Source: Ectopseudomonas mendocina (lineage in GTDB: Bacteria; Pseudomonadota; Gammaproteobacteria; Pseudomonadales; Pseudomonadaceae). Taken from it: a DNA stretch of 38,943 bases. The notes beneath the pieces are model-generated. The model was not told the origin of the DNA. It made no database searches and was given only the letters and a program-made list of their open reading frames with translations. Positions within the stretch are counted from its first letter, which is position 1. Each line of letters starts with the position of its first letter. A program made the position numbers and the translations under genes. The stretch covers positions 1 to 38,943 of the forward strand of contig NZ_VRYE01000041.1 in the NCBI RefSeq assembly GCF_008041835.1. The letters run 5' to 3'. Below, one piece after another: positions 23,795 to 33,236 of this stretch.

Positions 23795-23893
23795 TCGGTC
23801 TCGCCACCGAATACGCCGGGCGGCGCTGCCGCCTGGCCTATCGTTACATCGCCACAAGCGCTGTAATCGTTTTTACCTCACCTGCAGCATCCC

Positions 23894-23920
23894 CGGCGCA
23901 CCACAAGTGCGCCGTTTTTT
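23894..23920 (+). terminator. Rho-independent terminator after the dehydrogenase gene
   Basis: CGGCGCAC-N5-GTGCGCCG followed by six T. A canonical hairpin and U-run, 100 bp after the dehydrogenase stop and before the ABC operon. Confidence 0.88.
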
Positions 23921-23981
23921 CTCCTCTCGCTGGCAAGCCCTGTAAACTGTGGCGTTTTCCGCAGGCAAGGGACAATCCACC

Positions 23982-24911
23982 GTGCAGTCGGTCATTTCCA
24001 TCCAGCAACTGAACAAGATCTATGCGTCCGGCCATGCGGCGCTGCAAGGCATCGATCTGGAGATTCGCCAGGGCGAGATCTTCGCCTTGCTCGGCCCCAA
24101 TGGCGCCGGCAAGACCACCCTGATCAGCATTATCTGCGGCATCGTCAATCCGGGCGAGGGCAAGGTGCTGGTCGGTGGCAAGGACATCGTCCGCGACTAC
24201 CGCGCGGCCCGCTCGCAGATCGGCCTGGTGCCGCAGGAGCTGGTCAGCGACGTGTTCGAAACCGTCTGGGCGACGGTCAAGTTCAGCCGTGGTCTGTTCG
24301 GCAAGAAGCCCGACCCGGCCTACCTGGAGCAACTGCTCAAGGACCTGTCGCTGTGGGACAAACGTAACGCCAAGATCATGGAACTGTCCGGCGGTATGAA
24401 GCGCCGGGTGATGATCGCCAAGGCGCTGTCGCACGAGCCGCAGATTCTCTTCCTCGACGAGCCCACCGCGGGCGTCGACGTGGAACTGCGTCGCGACATG
24501 TGGAACATGGTGCGGCGCCTGCGTGAGCGCGGCGTGACCATTATCCTCACCACCCACTACATCGAGGAGGCCGAGGAAATGGCCGACCGCATCGGGGTGA
24601 TCAGCAAGGGGCGGATCATTCTGGTGGAAGACAAGCAGGTGCTGATGCACAAGCTGGGCAAGAAACAGCTGACCCTGCACCTGCAGCAGCCGCTGTCCTG
24701 CGTGCCGGCCGAGCTGGCGCGCTATGGCCTGGAGCTGACCGATCAGGGCCATGCCCTGGTGTTCACCTTCGATGCCCAGCACGAGAACACCGGCATCGCC
24801 GAACTGCTGCGTGACCTGGCCCAGCACGGCATCGACTTCAAGGATCTGCAGTCGAGCCAGAGTTCGCTGGAAGAAATCTTCGTCGGTCTGATCAAGGAGT
24901 CGCGCACATGA
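23982..24911 (+). CDS. ABC-2 type exporter ATP-binding protein (YadG-like)
   Basis: 309 residues from the GTG at 23982 ([14 protein letters not shown]), preceded by AAGGGA. A GTG at 23949 is in frame but sits at a promoter-like region. Walker A is GPNGAGKTT, the ABC signature LSGGMKRRV, Walker [11 protein letters not shown] and the H-loop TTHYIEE; all are intact. The C-terminal 80 residues form the accessory domain common in YadG/CcmA-type proteins. It is paired with the permease that follows by an ATGA overlap, so the two form one transporter. The family exports small molecules, drugs or polysaccharides; the substrate here is unknown. Confidence 0.92.
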   Translation: MQSVISIQQLNKIYASGHAALQGIDLEIRQGEIFALLGPNGAGKTTLISIICGIVNPGEGKVLVGGKDIVRDYRAARSQIGLVPQELVSDVFETVWATVKFSRGLFGKKPDPAYLEQLLKDLSLWDKRNAKIMELSGGMKRRVMIAKALSHEPQILFLDEPTAGVDVELRRDMWNMVRRLRERGVTIILTTHYIEEAEEMADRIGVISKGRIILVEDKQVLMHKLGKKQLTLHLQQPLSCVPAELARYGLELTDQGHALVFTFDAQHENTGIAELLRDLAQHGIDFKDLQSSQSSLEEIFVGLIKESRT

Positions 24912-25669
24912 ACCTGTACGCCATCAAGGCCATCTACCTGTTCGAGCTGGCGCGCACCTGGCGCACCCTGCTGCAGAGCATCGCCACGCCGGTGATCAGC
25001 ACCTCGCTGTACTTCGTGGTGTTCGGCTCGGCCATCGGTTCGAGCATGACCCAGGTGCAGGGCGTCAGTTACGGCGCCTTCATCATCCCCGGGCTGATCA
25101 TGCTGGCGCTGCTGACCGAGAGCATTTCCAACGCCTCGTTCGGCATCTACATGCCCAAGTATTCGGGGAGTATCTACGAGATTCTGTCGGCGCCGGTCTC
25201 GTACCTGGAAATTCTCATCGGCTATGTCGGCGCGGCGGCGACCAAGTCGGTGATCCTCGGCATCATCATCCTGCTCACCGCCAGGCTGTTCGTCGATTTC
25301 GAGATTCAGCATCCGCTGTGGATGGCGTCTTTCCTGGTGCTCACCGCGCTGACCTTCAGCCTGTTCGGCTTCATCATCGGTGTGTGGGCCGATGGCTGGG
25401 AGAAATTGCAGATCGTCCCGGCGCTGATCGTCACGCCGCTGACTTTCCTCGGCGGCGCCTTCTATTCGATCAGCATGCTGCCGCCGGCCTGGCAGACGGT
25501 GACCCTGTTCAACCCCGTGGTGTACCTGATCAGCGCCTTCCGTTGGAGCTTCTATGGCGTGTCGGACGTCAACGTTGGTGTCAGCCTGGCGATGATTCTC
25601 GGCTTTCTCGGTCTGTGCATCTTGCTGGTGGGCTGGATTTTCAAGACCGGCTACCGACTCAAGAGCTGA
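24908..25669 (+). CDS. ABC-2 type exporter permease (YadH-like)
   Basis: 253 residues, ATG at 24908 overlapping the stop of the ATPase gene (ATGA), indicating translational coupling. It has six hydrophobic segments of the ABC2_membrane fold and the family's motif region [14 protein letters not shown]...[20 protein letters not shown], then [20 protein letters not shown] before the last helices. It forms the membrane half of the inner-membrane exporter with the preceding protein. Length and organisation match E. coli YadGH. Confidence 0.92.
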   Translation: MNLYAIKAIYLFELARTWRTLLQSIATPVISTSLYFVVFGSAIGSSMTQVQGVSYGAFIIPGLIMLALLTESISNASFGIYMPKYSGSIYEILSAPVSYLEILIGYVGAAATKSVILGIIILLTARLFVDFEIQHPLWMASFLVLTALTFSLFGFIIGVWADGWEKLQIVPALIVTPLTFLGGAFYSISMLPPAWQTVTLFNPVVYLISAFRWSFYGVSDVNVGVSLAMILGFLGLCILLVGWIFKTGYRLKS

Positions 25670-25714
25670 GGCTGTTTAGGGGGAAGCGCACACACATTGC
25701 GCAGTGTCGCTTTT

Positions 25715-25742
25715 CGTAGAAGCCCGCGAGCGGGCTCCTACG
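25715..25742. repeat. REP hairpin, AGCCCGC/GCGGGCT family
   Basis: CGTAG-A-AGCCCGC-N2-GCGGGCT-C-CTACG, a short compound palindrome typical of Pseudomonas REP units. It lies in the convergent gap between the ABC permease and the protease-inhibitor gene, where it may also act as a terminator. Confidence 0.6.
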
Positions 25743-25806
25743 GTATGGTTCTTCGCCATGCCTTGGCTGAAGCCATATGAGAAGGGGCGCTTGATGCGCC
25801 CCTGTT

Positions 25807-26199
25807 TCATTTGACCCGTATCTCACACTCGAAGGTTTGCGCTGGCGGCACATTCTGCTCCCAGGGTTGCTGGTAGGTCAGCAGCAGCCGGCCTTCGCCA
25901 GGCTCGTGCGCCGTGAAGCGCCAGGTGGAGAGGCCGCCAGCACCGACCAGGCCGCTGTCTTCCGGGTTGCTGTAGACCTCCGGGCCAAGGCTTTGCAGTA
26001 CGCTCTGCGCGCCATCGCGAACCTCCCAGCGAAAGCCGGTGGTGGGGTTGCTCGGCAGGCTGAGAATCAGTTGCTGACCCTTGTTCAGCGTCAGCGGGCA
26101 CTGCCGATCCTTCTTCAATTCCAGCGTGCCGGATTGATGAGCGCAGGCTGTAAGCAGGGCCAGGGCGGGCAGGGTGAGCAGGCGCAAGGTGGCGTGCAT
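25807..26199 (-). CDS. icp: I42-family (chagasin-like) cysteine peptidase inhibitor lipoprotein
   Basis: 130 residues, ATG at 26199 with GGAG 7 bases upstream. A lipoprotein signal peptide with lipobox LTAC gives Cys19 as the lipidated residue. The chagasin loops are visible: NPTTGFRW (BC loop), VGAGGLSTWRF (DE loop) and QQPWE (FG loop, where RPW is usual). Members inhibit papain-like cysteine proteases; the P. aeruginosa homologue is called Icp. It is downstream of the Lon-like gene on the same strand (79-bp gap), the arrangement I recall for PA0778/PA0779 in P. aeruginosa, so the two are probably co-transcribed. Confidence 0.85.
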   Translation of the reverse strand: MHATLRLLTLPALALLTACAHQSGTLELKKDRQCPLTLNKGQQLILSLPSNPTTGFRWEVRDGAQSVLQSLGPEVYSNPEDSGLVGAGGLSTWRFTAHEPGEGRLLLTYQQPWEQNVPPAQTFECEIRVK

Positions 26200-26277
26200 G
26201 ACGAACTCCAGTCGACGAAACCTGGCGCCAGCATAGCCGCACCGGGGTGCGGCATGCGAGCTGTAGAGGCGCCTTGG

Positions 26278-28674
26278 TCAGTCGAACAGCACCTTGGCCA
26301 CATCGCTGTAGCGTTTGGCGAAATGCACGGTCAGGCCTTCTTTGAGGTAGTCCGGCAATTCTTCATAGCTGCCGCGATTGGCCTCCGGCAGGATCAGCTC
26401 ATGGATCTTCTGCCGGCGCGCCGCGATCACCTTCTCACGCACGCCGCCGATGGGCAGCACCTGGCCGGTGAGGGTCAACTCGCCGGTCATGGCCACGCCC
26501 TTTTTCGGTGCCTGATTGCGCGCCAGGGAGAGCAACGCGCTGGCCATGGTGATGCCGGCGCTGGGGCCGTCCTTGGGCGTGGCGCCTTCCGGTACGTGCA
26601 GGTGGACGAAGGCCTGGTCGAAGAAGGTCGGGTCACCGCCGAACTGCTTGAGATGCGAGCTGACGTAGCTGTAGGCGATCTCCGCCGATTCCTTCATCAC
26701 CTCGCCGAGCTGGCCGGTAAGCTTGAAGCCTCGGTTGAGCGTGTGGATACGCGTCGCTTCGATCGGCAAAGTGGCGCCGCCCATGCTGGTCCAGGCCAGC
26801 CCGGTGATCACCCCGATGCCGTCCAGCACCCGCTCGTTGCGGAATACCGGCATGCCGAGGGCTTCTTCCAGATCCTTGGCGCCGATGCGGATCTTCGCCT
26901 CGGGATCGTCCAGCAGTTTCACCACCGACTTGCGCACCAGCTTGCCCAGTTGCTTCTCCAGCTGGCGCACGCCAGCCTCGCGGGCATAGCCTTCGATCAG
27001 CGCGCGCAGCGCCGCATCGCTGATGGACAGGCGCGTTTTCGGTACGCCGGCTTTCTCCAACTGCTTGGGCCACAGGTGGCGCTTGGCGATGGCCAACTTT
27101 TCCTCGGTGATGTAGCCGGACAGGCGAATCACTTCCATGCGGTCGAGCAGCGGCCCAGGAATCGAGTCGAGGGTGTTGGCGGTGCAGACGAACAGCACCT
27201 TGGACAGATCCAGGCGCAGGTCGAGGTAATGATCGAGAAACTCGACGTTCTGCTCCGGATCCAGCGTTTCCAGCAGCGCCGAGGCCGGGTCGCCCTGGTA
27301 GCTGCTGCCCATCTTGTCGATCTCGTCGAGCATGATCACCGGGTTCATCACCTCGGCTTCCTTCAGCGCCTGCACCAGCTTGCCGGGCATGGCGCCGATG
27401 TAGGTGCGGCGGTGGCCCTTGATCTCCGCCTCGTCACGCATGCCGCCCACCGAGAAACGGTAGAACGGCCGGCCGAGGGATTCGGCGATGGACTTGCCGA
27501 TGCTGGTCTTGCCCACGCCGGGCGGGCCGACCAGCAGCACGATGGAGCCGGCGATCTCGCCCTTGAAGGCGCCGACGGCGAGGAACTCGGTGATGCGCTC
27601 CTTGATGTCGTCCATGCCGGCGTGGTGCTTGTCCAGCACCTTGCGCGCACGGCCGAGGTCGAGCTTGTCCTCGCCATGGATGCCCCAGGGCAGGGCGGTG
27701 GCCCAGTCCAGGTAGTTGCGCGTAACGGCGTACTCCGGCGAGCCGGTCTCGAGGATCGACAGCTTGTTCAGTTCCTCGTCGATACGCTTCTGCGCTTGTG
27801 CGGGCAGGGTCTTGCCTTCGAGGCGGGCGAGGAACTCCTCACGGTCGGCGCTCTTGTCGTCCTTGCTGATGCCCAGCTCCTTCTGGATCAGCTTGAGCTG
27901 CTCCTTGAGGAAGAATTCGCGCTGACGCTCGCCGATCTGCTTGTTCACTTCGGCGGACAGCTCCTTCTGCAGGCGACCGACCTCGACCTCCTTGCGCAGC
28001 AGCGGCAGCACCTTCTCCATGCGCTTGAGTATGGGCACGGTATCCAGCACTTCCTGCAGCTCACGGCCTGGGGCGGTGGTCAGCGCGGCGGCGAAGTCGG
28101 TGAGCGGCGACGGATCATTGGGGCTGAAGCGGTTGAGGTAGTTCTTCAACTCCTCGCTGTACAGCGGGTTCAGCGGCAGCAGCTCCTTGATCGCGTTGAT
28201 CAGTGCCATGCCGTAGGCCTTGACCTCGTCACGCGGGTCGTTGGGGGCCTGTGGGTATTCGACTTCGGCCAGATACGGGCCGCGGCGGCTGAGCCAGCCA
28301 CGGATACGCACACGGGTCAGGCCCTGGGCAACGAACTGCAGCTTGCCGCCCTCCTCGCTGACATGGTGCACACGCACCAGGGTGCCGTGCTCGGGCAGGC
28401 TGCTCAGGTCGAACTCGCCGTTCTCGTCCGGTGGCGTGTCGACGAAGAAAACCGCCATGCACTTGTGCTCGGTGTTGCCGACGCGGGTGAGGGTACGTCC
28501 CCAGGGCTGCTGGTTGACGATCACCGGCAACACCTGTGCCGGGAAGAACGGGCGGTTGTGGATGGGGATGATGTAGAGCTTGTCCGGCAACTGCTGCGCG
28601 GGCAATACCAGGCCGGTGCTATCGGCCTGGACGTGAACTTCGACAGCTTCCGGGGTGTTGTCCTGATCGTTCAT
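26278..28674 (-). CDS. Lon-type ATP-dependent serine protease (AsrA-like)
   Basis: 798 residues, ATG at 28674 with AAAGGTG 6 bases upstream. Full Lon A architecture: N-terminal LAN domain (about 30-230), coiled-coil region, AAA+ module with Walker [10 protein letters not shown] and Walker [10 protein letters not shown], and a protease domain. The dyad is S705 (PKDGPSAGI) and K748 (GGVREKVIA), spaced 43 residues. With icp next to it, this matches the AsrA locus (PA0779) of P. aeruginosa, a second Lon distinct from the housekeeping Lon, which I recall as induced by heat and aminoglycosides. A near-consensus RpoH promoter at 28705-28733 fits heat-shock control. It degrades misfolded or regulatory cytoplasmic proteins. 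Confidence 0.92.
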   Translation of the reverse strand: MNDQDNTPEAVEVHVQADSTGLVLPAQQLPDKLYIIPIHNRPFFPAQVLPVIVNQQPWGRTLTRVGNTEHKCMAVFFVDTPPDENGEFDLSSLPEHGTLVRVHHVSEEGGKLQFVAQGLTRVRIRGWLSRRGPYLAEVEYPQAPNDPRDEVKAYGMALINAIKELLPLNPLYSEELKNYLNRFSPNDPSPLTDFAAALTTAPGRELQEVLDTVPILKRMEKVLPLLRKEVEVGRLQKELSAEVNKQIGERQREFFLKEQLKLIQKELGISKDDKSADREEFLARLEGKTLPAQAQKRIDEELNKLSILETGSPEYAVTRNYLDWATALPWGIHGEDKLDLGRARKVLDKHHAGMDDIKERITEFLAVGAFKGEIAGSIVLLVGPPGVGKTSIGKSIAESLGRPFYRFSVGGMRDEAEIKGHRRTYIGAMPGKLVQALKEAEVMNPVIMLDEIDKMGSSYQGDPASALLETLDPEQNVEFLDHYLDLRLDLSKVLFVCTANTLDSIPGPLLDRMEVIRLSGYITEEKLAIAKRHLWPKQLEKAGVPKTRLSISDAALRALIEGYAREAGVRQLEKQLGKLVRKSVVKLLDDPEAKIRIGAKDLEEALGMPVFRNERVLDGIGVITGLAWTSMGGATLPIEATRIHTLNRGFKLTGQLGEVMKESAEIAYSYVSSHLKQFGGDPTFFDQAFVHLHVPEGATPKDGPSAGITMASALLSLARNQAPKKGVAMTGELTLTGQVLPIGGVREKVIAARRQKIHELILPEANRGSYEELPDYLKEGLTVHFAKRYSDVAKVLFD

Positions 28675-28704
28675 GGAGCACCTTTGCGTGTACGTTTAGC
28701 GCTT

Positions 28705-28733
28705 ACATGGGGCGACCGCGGAGTTATTTCAAC
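28705..28733 (-). promoter_or_regulatory. RpoH (sigma-32) heat-shock promoter of the Lon-like gene
   Basis: On the minus strand the sequence reads GTTGAAA, 14 bp, then CCCCATGT. The sigma-32 consensus is CTTGAAA, 11-16 bp, CCCCATnT. The -10 ends 30 bp before the ATG, leaving a short leader with the ribosome site. One mismatch overall makes this a strong prediction. Confidence 0.85.
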
Positions 28734-28736
28734 GGT

Positions 28737-29441
28737 TCACTCAAGAGTCAGGCGAATGCCCAGCAGGCGCTGTTCGATCAGCGGAGTGAGCAAGGCAAAG
28801 CATTCGCCTGGGGTGAGACGAATTCGCGGTGCTTCGATCAGGTCGCTTTGCAGGCGATCGATCAGGGCCAGCAGCGCTGGGTCCTGCTCCTGATCGAGCA
28901 GACGATTGCAGAGAAAGTGCAGTTGCATCTGCAGGCCGGGCGGGCAGCGCTCGTAATTGGCTGCACGGACCGTGAGACCGCGCAGCCTGGCGAGGTCTTC
29001 GAGTGAGCGGCAGGCTTTACCAAGGCCGCGAACGCCAGGGTGATGTTGGCGGTAGAGACGATCTTCAAGCTGTTCGATCACCTGTAACAGTGCTTCGATC
29101 AGCCGGCAATGCGCATCGAAATCGGCCGGTCTGCGGCGTAACTGCGGCCAGTGCTGCTGCAGCGGTGGCAGTTGCTGGCTGGCGCCGGACCAGTCCAGCC
29201 AAAGCCCATCGAGTTGCTGCGCCAGTGCGTGACGTTGGGCGATGCCATCAGCATCCTGCTGCGCGCCCAGGCCACGGTGTTTCTGTAGCGCCTGGAGCAG
29301 GTCGAGGCAGCGCTGCACGATCTCGGTGTCGGCCTGCTTGCTGGCGTTGCGCAGACGCTTTTGCGTGCGATGCGCCAGCCCATAGCCCAACGCCAGCAGC
29401 GGGACGAGGAGGGACAGGAGTATCAGCGTGGCTTCATTCAT
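28737..29441 (-). CDS. Membrane-anchored protein of unknown function
   Basis: 234 residues from the ATG at 29441 (MNEATLILLSLLVPLLALGY). The same frame is open further upstream but has no supported start there. One N-terminal membrane segment (about 5-23) is followed by a basic stretch (HRTQKRLRNASKQ) and a cytoplasmic helical domain. The start of that domain (EIVQRCLDLLQALQKHRGLG) resembles the first helix of nitrate/nitrite-sensing (NIT-like) helical bundles, only as a weak impression. It contains no catalytic motif. It is upstream of, and on the same strand as, the Lon-like gene, whose heat-shock promoter begins inside the short gap, and divergent from the AraC gene. Confidence 0.65.
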   Translation of the reverse strand: MNEATLILLSLLVPLLALGYGLAHRTQKRLRNASKQADTEIVQRCLDLLQALQKHRGLGAQQDADGIAQRHALAQQLDGLWLDWSGASQQLPPLQQHWPQLRRRPADFDAHCRLIEALLQVIEQLEDRLYRQHHPGVRGLGKACRSLEDLARLRGLTVRAANYERCPPGLQMQLHFLCNRLLDQEQDPALLALIDRLQSDLIEAPRIRLTPGECFALLTPLIEQRLLGIRLTLE

Positions 29442-29582
29442 CGTGGCTCGCTTGTTGTGCTTGTCGCAGCTTGAAAGCAACTCTCCTGCCAGGCAGCAAG
29501 GCTGCGGAACATGGGCGGACAGGATAGTGTGCGGGCACGCTAATGGCACGCGCTGACACGTGATGGTGCGCTCTGGTGGTTT

Positions 29583-29656
29583 GGTTGCTATAGGTGCAAC
29601 CTGTTCGCTGATGGGTGGTTGCGGCGTTTTCCCTTGAAAAGGAGTAAAGTGCAACC
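29583..29656. promoter_or_regulatory. Four GGTTGC/GCAACC boxes upstream of the AraC gene
   Basis: GGTTGC at 29583 and 29617, and the inverse GCAACC at 29596 and 29651. The first pair forms an inverted repeat with a 7-bp spacer, the second with a 28-bp spacer. The region is the divergent promoter between the AraC-type regulator and the membrane-anchored protein. It may be an autoregulatory operator; inferred from repetition only. Confidence 0.4.
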
Positions 29657-29683
29657 CTTGTTTCGTGCCGCCAGTCTTTAGCG

Positions 29684-30433
29684 ATGCTGCAAGCCCGTGT
29701 GATTCGCCTGGATGAACAGGCCCATGAACATGCCCATGATCATCATCAGTTGGTGATGTCCCTGGTCGGCCGCGCCGAATTCGAGGTCGGTGGCCGCGGC
29801 GGGGAAGTTTGCCGCATGCGTGCCTGTCTGGTGCCGGGCGATGCGCCTCATCAGTTCGCCGGCATGGGTGACAACCGCATGCTGATCCTCGACCTGGACG
29901 AGCAGGATACCCCCAGCGAAGACCTCGAGTTACTCCATCGCCTGTTCGAAACGCCGCGCTATCCTGCCCTCGATGTCGATTTCCAGCACCTGCTGACCTA
30001 TGCCGGCGCCGAACTGGAGCGCTATGGCAGCGACTCGATCCTCGCCCGCTCTCTCGGTGGCGTACTGCTGCGTGCTCTGCACCTGCGTCTGTTCGGTGAG
30101 CAGCGCAGACAGCCACGGGGCGCCCTGGACCTGCAGCGCCTGGATGACTACATCGACGAGCATCTGGCGCGGCGCATCAGTGTTGCCGAGCTGGCGCAGG
30201 AAATGTGCCTCAGCCCCAGCCACTTCCACGCTCAGTTCAAGGATTGCGTCGGCCTCACACCGCACCAGTACCTGCTCAAGACCCGTCTTGACCGCGCTGC
30301 GCGTATGCTGCGCGAGAGCAACCTGCCGCTGGTGCGGATCGCCGAGGAGTGTGGTTTCTCCAGCCAGAGCGCCCTGACTACGGCAATGCGCCGCTATATG
30401 GGCCTGACCCCGAAGCGCCTGCGCGCCGCATAG
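29684..30433 (+). CDS. AraC-family transcriptional regulator
   Basis: 249 residues, ATG at 29684. The N-terminal cupin-like sensor has a His-rich opening (HEHAHDHHQLVMSLVG) that could bind a metal or small ligand. The C-terminal double helix-turn-helix (about 150-249) has RISVAELAQEMCLSPSHFHAQ (split here: ISVAELAQEM, SPSHFHAQFK) and the AraC signature IAEECGFSSQSALTTAMRRY. In P. aeruginosa the gene after the Lon-like asrA is pruR, an AraC activator of proline use, so orthology is possible. No putA/putP lies in this window to support it. Confidence 0.88.
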   Translation: MLQARVIRLDEQAHEHAHDHHQLVMSLVGRAEFEVGGRGGEVCRMRACLVPGDAPHQFAGMGDNRMLILDLDEQDTPSEDLELLHRLFETPRYPALDVDFQHLLTYAGAELERYGSDSILARSLGGVLLRALHLRLFGEQRRQPRGALDLQRLDDYIDEHLARRISVAELAQEMCLSPSHFHAQFKDCVGLTPHQYLLKTRLDRAARMLRESNLPLVRIAEECGFSSQSALTTAMRRYMGLTPKRLRAA

Positions 30434-30440
30434 CGTTAAG

Positions 30441-30520
30441 TAGGGTGGGGTTCAGCCCACCAGTCGCGTAGCCCGGATGCAATCCGGGGGCAAAAACTCC
30501 CGGATTGCATCCGGGCTACG
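30441..30520. repeat. Two REP hairpins between the AraC gene and gmhA
   Basis: A short GTAGGGTGGG-type hairpin (30441-30461) is followed by a perfect one: CGTAGCCCGGATGCAATCCG (to 30488) pairs over 22 bp with 30499-30520, with a 10-nt loop. They lie in the convergent gap and could terminate both transcripts. Confidence 0.7.
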
Positions 30521-30524
30521 GTGT

Positions 30525-31112
30525 TCAGGCGTAATTCTGCGGGCTGAGCTTGCGCTCGATCAGCTCGATCAGAATGTGCAGGGTCTTGATGTGCAGCTCC
30601 TGCACGCGGTCGGCGAAATCGCCGCCGGGGGCGCAGATGCACACGTCGGCCAGGCTTTCCAGCAGCGAGCCGGGCTTGCCGGTCAGGGCGATCACTTTCA
30701 CACCCAGGGTCTTGGCAGCTTCGGCGGCCTTGACCACGTTGGGGCTCTTGCCGCTGGTGCTGATGGCGATCAGCACGTCACCTTCACGACCGTGCGACTC
30801 GATGTAGCGCGAGAAGATGAAGTCGTAGCCGAAGTCGTTGGCCACGCAGCTGATGTGGCTGGGGTCGCTGATCGACACGGCGGCGATGCCGGGGCGGTTC
30901 TTGCGGTAGCGCCCGGTCAGCTCCTCGGCGAAGTGCATGGCGTCGCACATCGAGCCGCCGTTGCCGCAGGAAAAGGCCTTGCCCTTGTGCTCGAAGCTCT
31001 CGACCAGCAGTTCGGCGGCCTTCTGGATATTGCCCAGGGTCTGTTCGTTGGCGAGGAAGGCCTCCAGCGCGCGCTGGGCTTCCTGCAGGCTATTGCGGAT
31101 ATGTTCGATCAT
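30525..31112 (-). CDS. gmhA: Phosphoheptose isomerase
   Basis: 195 residues from the ATG at 31112 ([20 protein letters not shown]), with GAGG 5 bases upstream. An in-frame TTG at 31124 overlaps the aminopeptidase stop. SIS-fold isomerase that converts sedoheptulose 7-phosphate to heptose 7-phosphate for the LPS inner core. Motifs [28 protein letters not shown] and [16 protein letters not shown] are those of the enterobacterial GmhA/LpcA form. The C-terminal [13 protein letters not shown] carries catalytic His. It lies 8 bp downstream of apeB, away from LPS genes, so it is co-transcribed with a peptidase gene. DiaA-like paralogues exist in Pseudomonas; the motifs favour GmhA. Confidence 0.88.
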   Translation of the reverse strand: MIEHIRNSLQEAQRALEAFLANEQTLGNIQKAAELLVESFEHKGKAFSCGNGGSMCDAMHFAEELTGRYRKNRPGIAAVSISDPSHISCVANDFGYDFIFSRYIESHGREGDVLIAISTSGKSPNVVKAAEAAKTLGVKVIALTGKPGSLLESLADVCICAPGGDFADRVQELHIKTLHILIELIERKLSPQNYA

Positions 31113-31120
31113 CTCGGGCC

Positions 31121-32410
31121 TCAAGGCAGGTCGCTGCTGGAATAGAAGGCGGTCAACACTTTCACCAGGTGATCCAGATCGTGGCTGCCGGCCAGTTCAC
31201 GGATCGAGTGCATGGCGAAGGTGGGCAGGCCGATGTCGACCGTACGCACGCCCAGCTGGCTGGCAGTGATCGGGCCGATGGTGGAGCCGCAGCCCATGTC
31301 GCTGCGCACCACGAAGCTCTGCACCGGCACTTCGTTCTCCAGGCACAGATGGCGGAAGAAGCCGGCGGTTTCGCTGTTGGTGGCGTAGCGCTGGTTGCTG
31401 TTGATCTTGATCACCGGGCCGGCGTTGAGCTTGGGCCCGTGGTTGCCGTCGTGCTTGTCGGCATAGTTGGGATGCACGCCGTGGGCGTTGTCGGCCGATA
31501 CCAGCAGCGAGCGCTGGATGGTACGGACGAAATCGTCGCCACCTGGCAGTACGCGGCGCAGTACCTGCTCGAGGAAGGGGCCATCGGCGCCGCAGGCGGA
31601 GCAGGAGCCCACTTCTTCGTGGTCGGTGCAGACCAGTACGCAGGTTTCCTCGTCGTCCGAATCGATCAGCGCCTGCAGGCCCGCGTAGCAGGACAGCAGG
31701 TTGTCCAGGCGCGCGCTGGCGATGAAGTCCTGATTGAGGCCGACGATGGCCGCGCTCTGGGTGTCGTAGAAGCTCAGCTCGTAATCCAGTACCGCGTCCG
31801 GGTTGAAGTCGTGTTCCATGGCCAACTGTTCGGCGAGCAGGGCGCGGAAGTCGGCGGTTTCGCTGCTGGCCAGTTGGGCCAGGATCGGCGGTAGTTCGTT
31901 CTGCGGGTTGATTGCCCAGCCCTGATTGGCCTCGCGGTTGAGGTGGATGGCCAGGCTGGGAATCACGGCGATGGGCTGGTAGAAGTCGATCAACTGGCTT
32001 TCGACCTTGCCGTCGCGGCGATAGGTCACACGACCGGCCAGCGACAGGTCGCGGTCGAACCAGGGGGCGAGCAGGGCGCCGCCGTAGACTTCCACGCCGA
32101 GCTGGAAGAAGCCCTGGCGCTGCAGCTCCGGGCTCGGCTTGACGCGCAGACAGGGGCTGTCGGTATGCGCGCCGACCAGGCGAATGCCGCCGTCGACGGC
32201 CGGGCGTTTACCGAGTTTGAAGGCGATGATCGAGGAGTCGTTGCGGGTCACGTAATAGCGACCACCGGCTTCGGTCTGCCAGGGCGCGCGTTCGTCGAGG
32301 TGACGATAACCGGCGGCTTCCAGGCGCATGGCCAGGCTGGTGGTGGCATGGAAAGGGGTCGGCGAGGCGTTGAGAAAATCGAGCAGGCCTTGGATCAGTT
32401 CTTCGCGCAT
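31121..32410 (-). CDS. apeB: M18 family aminopeptidase (aspartyl aminopeptidase type)
   Basis: 429 residues from the ATG at 32410 ([20 protein letters not shown]); the further upstream frame is not supported. A dinuclear zinc aminopeptidase of the dodecameric M18 family that removes N-terminal residues, especially acidic ones. Ligand and catalytic segments are intact: [21 protein letters not shown], and the C-terminal GCGSTIGP and TFAMHSIRE. Length equals the usual pseudomonad ApeB. It is cytoplasmic, with gmhA 8 bp downstream as a likely two-gene operon. Confidence 0.92.
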   Translation of the reverse strand: MREELIQGLLDFLNASPTPFHATTSLAMRLEAAGYRHLDERAPWQTEAGGRYYVTRNDSSIIAFKLGKRPAVDGGIRLVGAHTDSPCLRVKPSPELQRQGFFQLGVEVYGGALLAPWFDRDLSLAGRVTYRRDGKVESQLIDFYQPIAVIPSLAIHLNREANQGWAINPQNELPPILAQLASSETADFRALLAEQLAMEHDFNPDAVLDYELSFYDTQSAAIVGLNQDFIASARLDNLLSCYAGLQALIDSDDEETCVLVCTDHEEVGSCSACGADGPFLEQVLRRVLPGGDDFVRTIQRSLLVSADNAHGVHPNYADKHDGNHGPKLNAGPVIKINSNQRYATNSETAGFFRHLCLENEVPVQSFVVRSDMGCGSTIGPITASQLGVRTVDIGLPTFAMHSIRELAGSHDLDHLVKVLTAFYSSSDLP

Positions 32411-32548
32411 AGGGACTCCGGGCAACGATGGCGCGAGTGTAACCAATTTGCATCGCCCTGTGCCGGTCGCGCACTCGTTTGCGGCGATAGTTTCAGGCTA
32501 TCTGCTGGCGCTTGCGGGGTCTTGGGCGCAGGTTGTGGCAGTCAGAAA

Positions 32549-32573
32549 GGTGGATGAAAAAGCGTCATCCACC
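32549..32573. repeat. REP-like hairpin, GGTGGATG/CATCCACC
   Basis: GGTGGATG-N9-CATCCACC followed by CTAC. It is the second member of the family seen at 19705-19730. It lies 14 bp past the rluA stop on the minus strand, where it could help end that transcript. Confidence 0.55.
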
Positions 32574-32586
32574 CTACTGCGCGCGA

Positions 32587-33222
32587 TCAAAATGGCGCCG
32601 GGCACTCGAAGCGCAAGCGCTCACCCGTTTGCGGGTGGGTGAGGGCGAGCATGCTGGCGTGCAGGCACAGGCGCTCATGGGCAGCCAGCGCCTGTTCATG
32701 GGCGTAGAGGCGGTCGCCCAGCAGCGGGTGGCCGATGGATAGCATGTGCACGCGCAACTGGTGCGAGCGGCCGGTGATGGGCGTGAGTTCGACCCGGCAC
32801 CAGTCACCGCAGCGCTCGACGATGCGCCAGTGGGTCAGGGCATGCTTGCCCAGTTCGTGGTCGACGACATGGCGTGGTTTGGTCGGCGGGTCGTAGCGCA
32901 GCGGCAGGTCGATGCTGCCGCTGTCGGCCTGTGGCTGGCCCCAGCACAGCGCGGTGTAGGCCTTCTCGGTCTCGCGGTCGTGGAACTGCCGCGACAGCTC
33001 GCGGTGGCTGTCGGCGTCGCGGGCCAGGACGATGATGCCGGAGGTTTCCCAGTCCAGCCGATGGACGATGCGCGCCTCGGGATAGCCGTTTTCCTGCAGG
33101 CGGGTGACCAGGCAATCCTTGTTGTCATCGGCGCGGCCGGGCACCGACAGCAGCAGGGTGGGCTTGTTGATCACCAGCAGGGCGGCGTCCTGGTGGAGAA
33201 TTTCGATCTGGCTTAGCGGCAT
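32587..33222 (-). CDS. rluA: RluA-family pseudouridine synthase (23S rRNA/tRNA)
   Basis: 211 residues, ATG at 33222. It isomerises uridine to pseudouridine; E. coli RluA acts on 23S rRNA U746 and tRNA U32. The catalytic Asp is D57 in RIVHRLDWETSG, the RluA-type motif II. Additional motifs KAYTALCWG and PITGRSHQLRVHML are present. There is no S4 RNA-binding domain, which together with the short length favours RluA over RluC/RluD. A single gene between REP hairpins. Confidence 0.88.
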   Translation of the reverse strand: MPLSQIEILHQDAALLVINKPTLLLSVPGRADDNKDCLVTRLQENGYPEARIVHRLDWETSGIIVLARDADSHRELSRQFHDRETEKAYTALCWGQPQADSGSIDLPLRYDPPTKPRHVVDHELGKHALTHWRIVERCGDWCRVELTPITGRSHQLRVHMLSIGHPLLGDRLYAHEQALAAHERLCLHASMLALTHPQTGERLRFECPAPF

Positions 33223-33236
33223 GGTGTGTGGGCTGG

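Noticed and set aside
25837..28893. 1018-codon open frame on the plus strand opposite icp and the Lon-like gene
   Set aside because: It is the antisense shadow of two well-supported genes with clear motifs; its translation is low-complexity H/Q/A/L-rich and matches nothing.
29442..30116. N-terminal extension of the membrane-anchored protein up to 30116
   Set aside because: The extension runs antisense through the AraC gene; the ATG at 29441 directly precedes a membrane segment.
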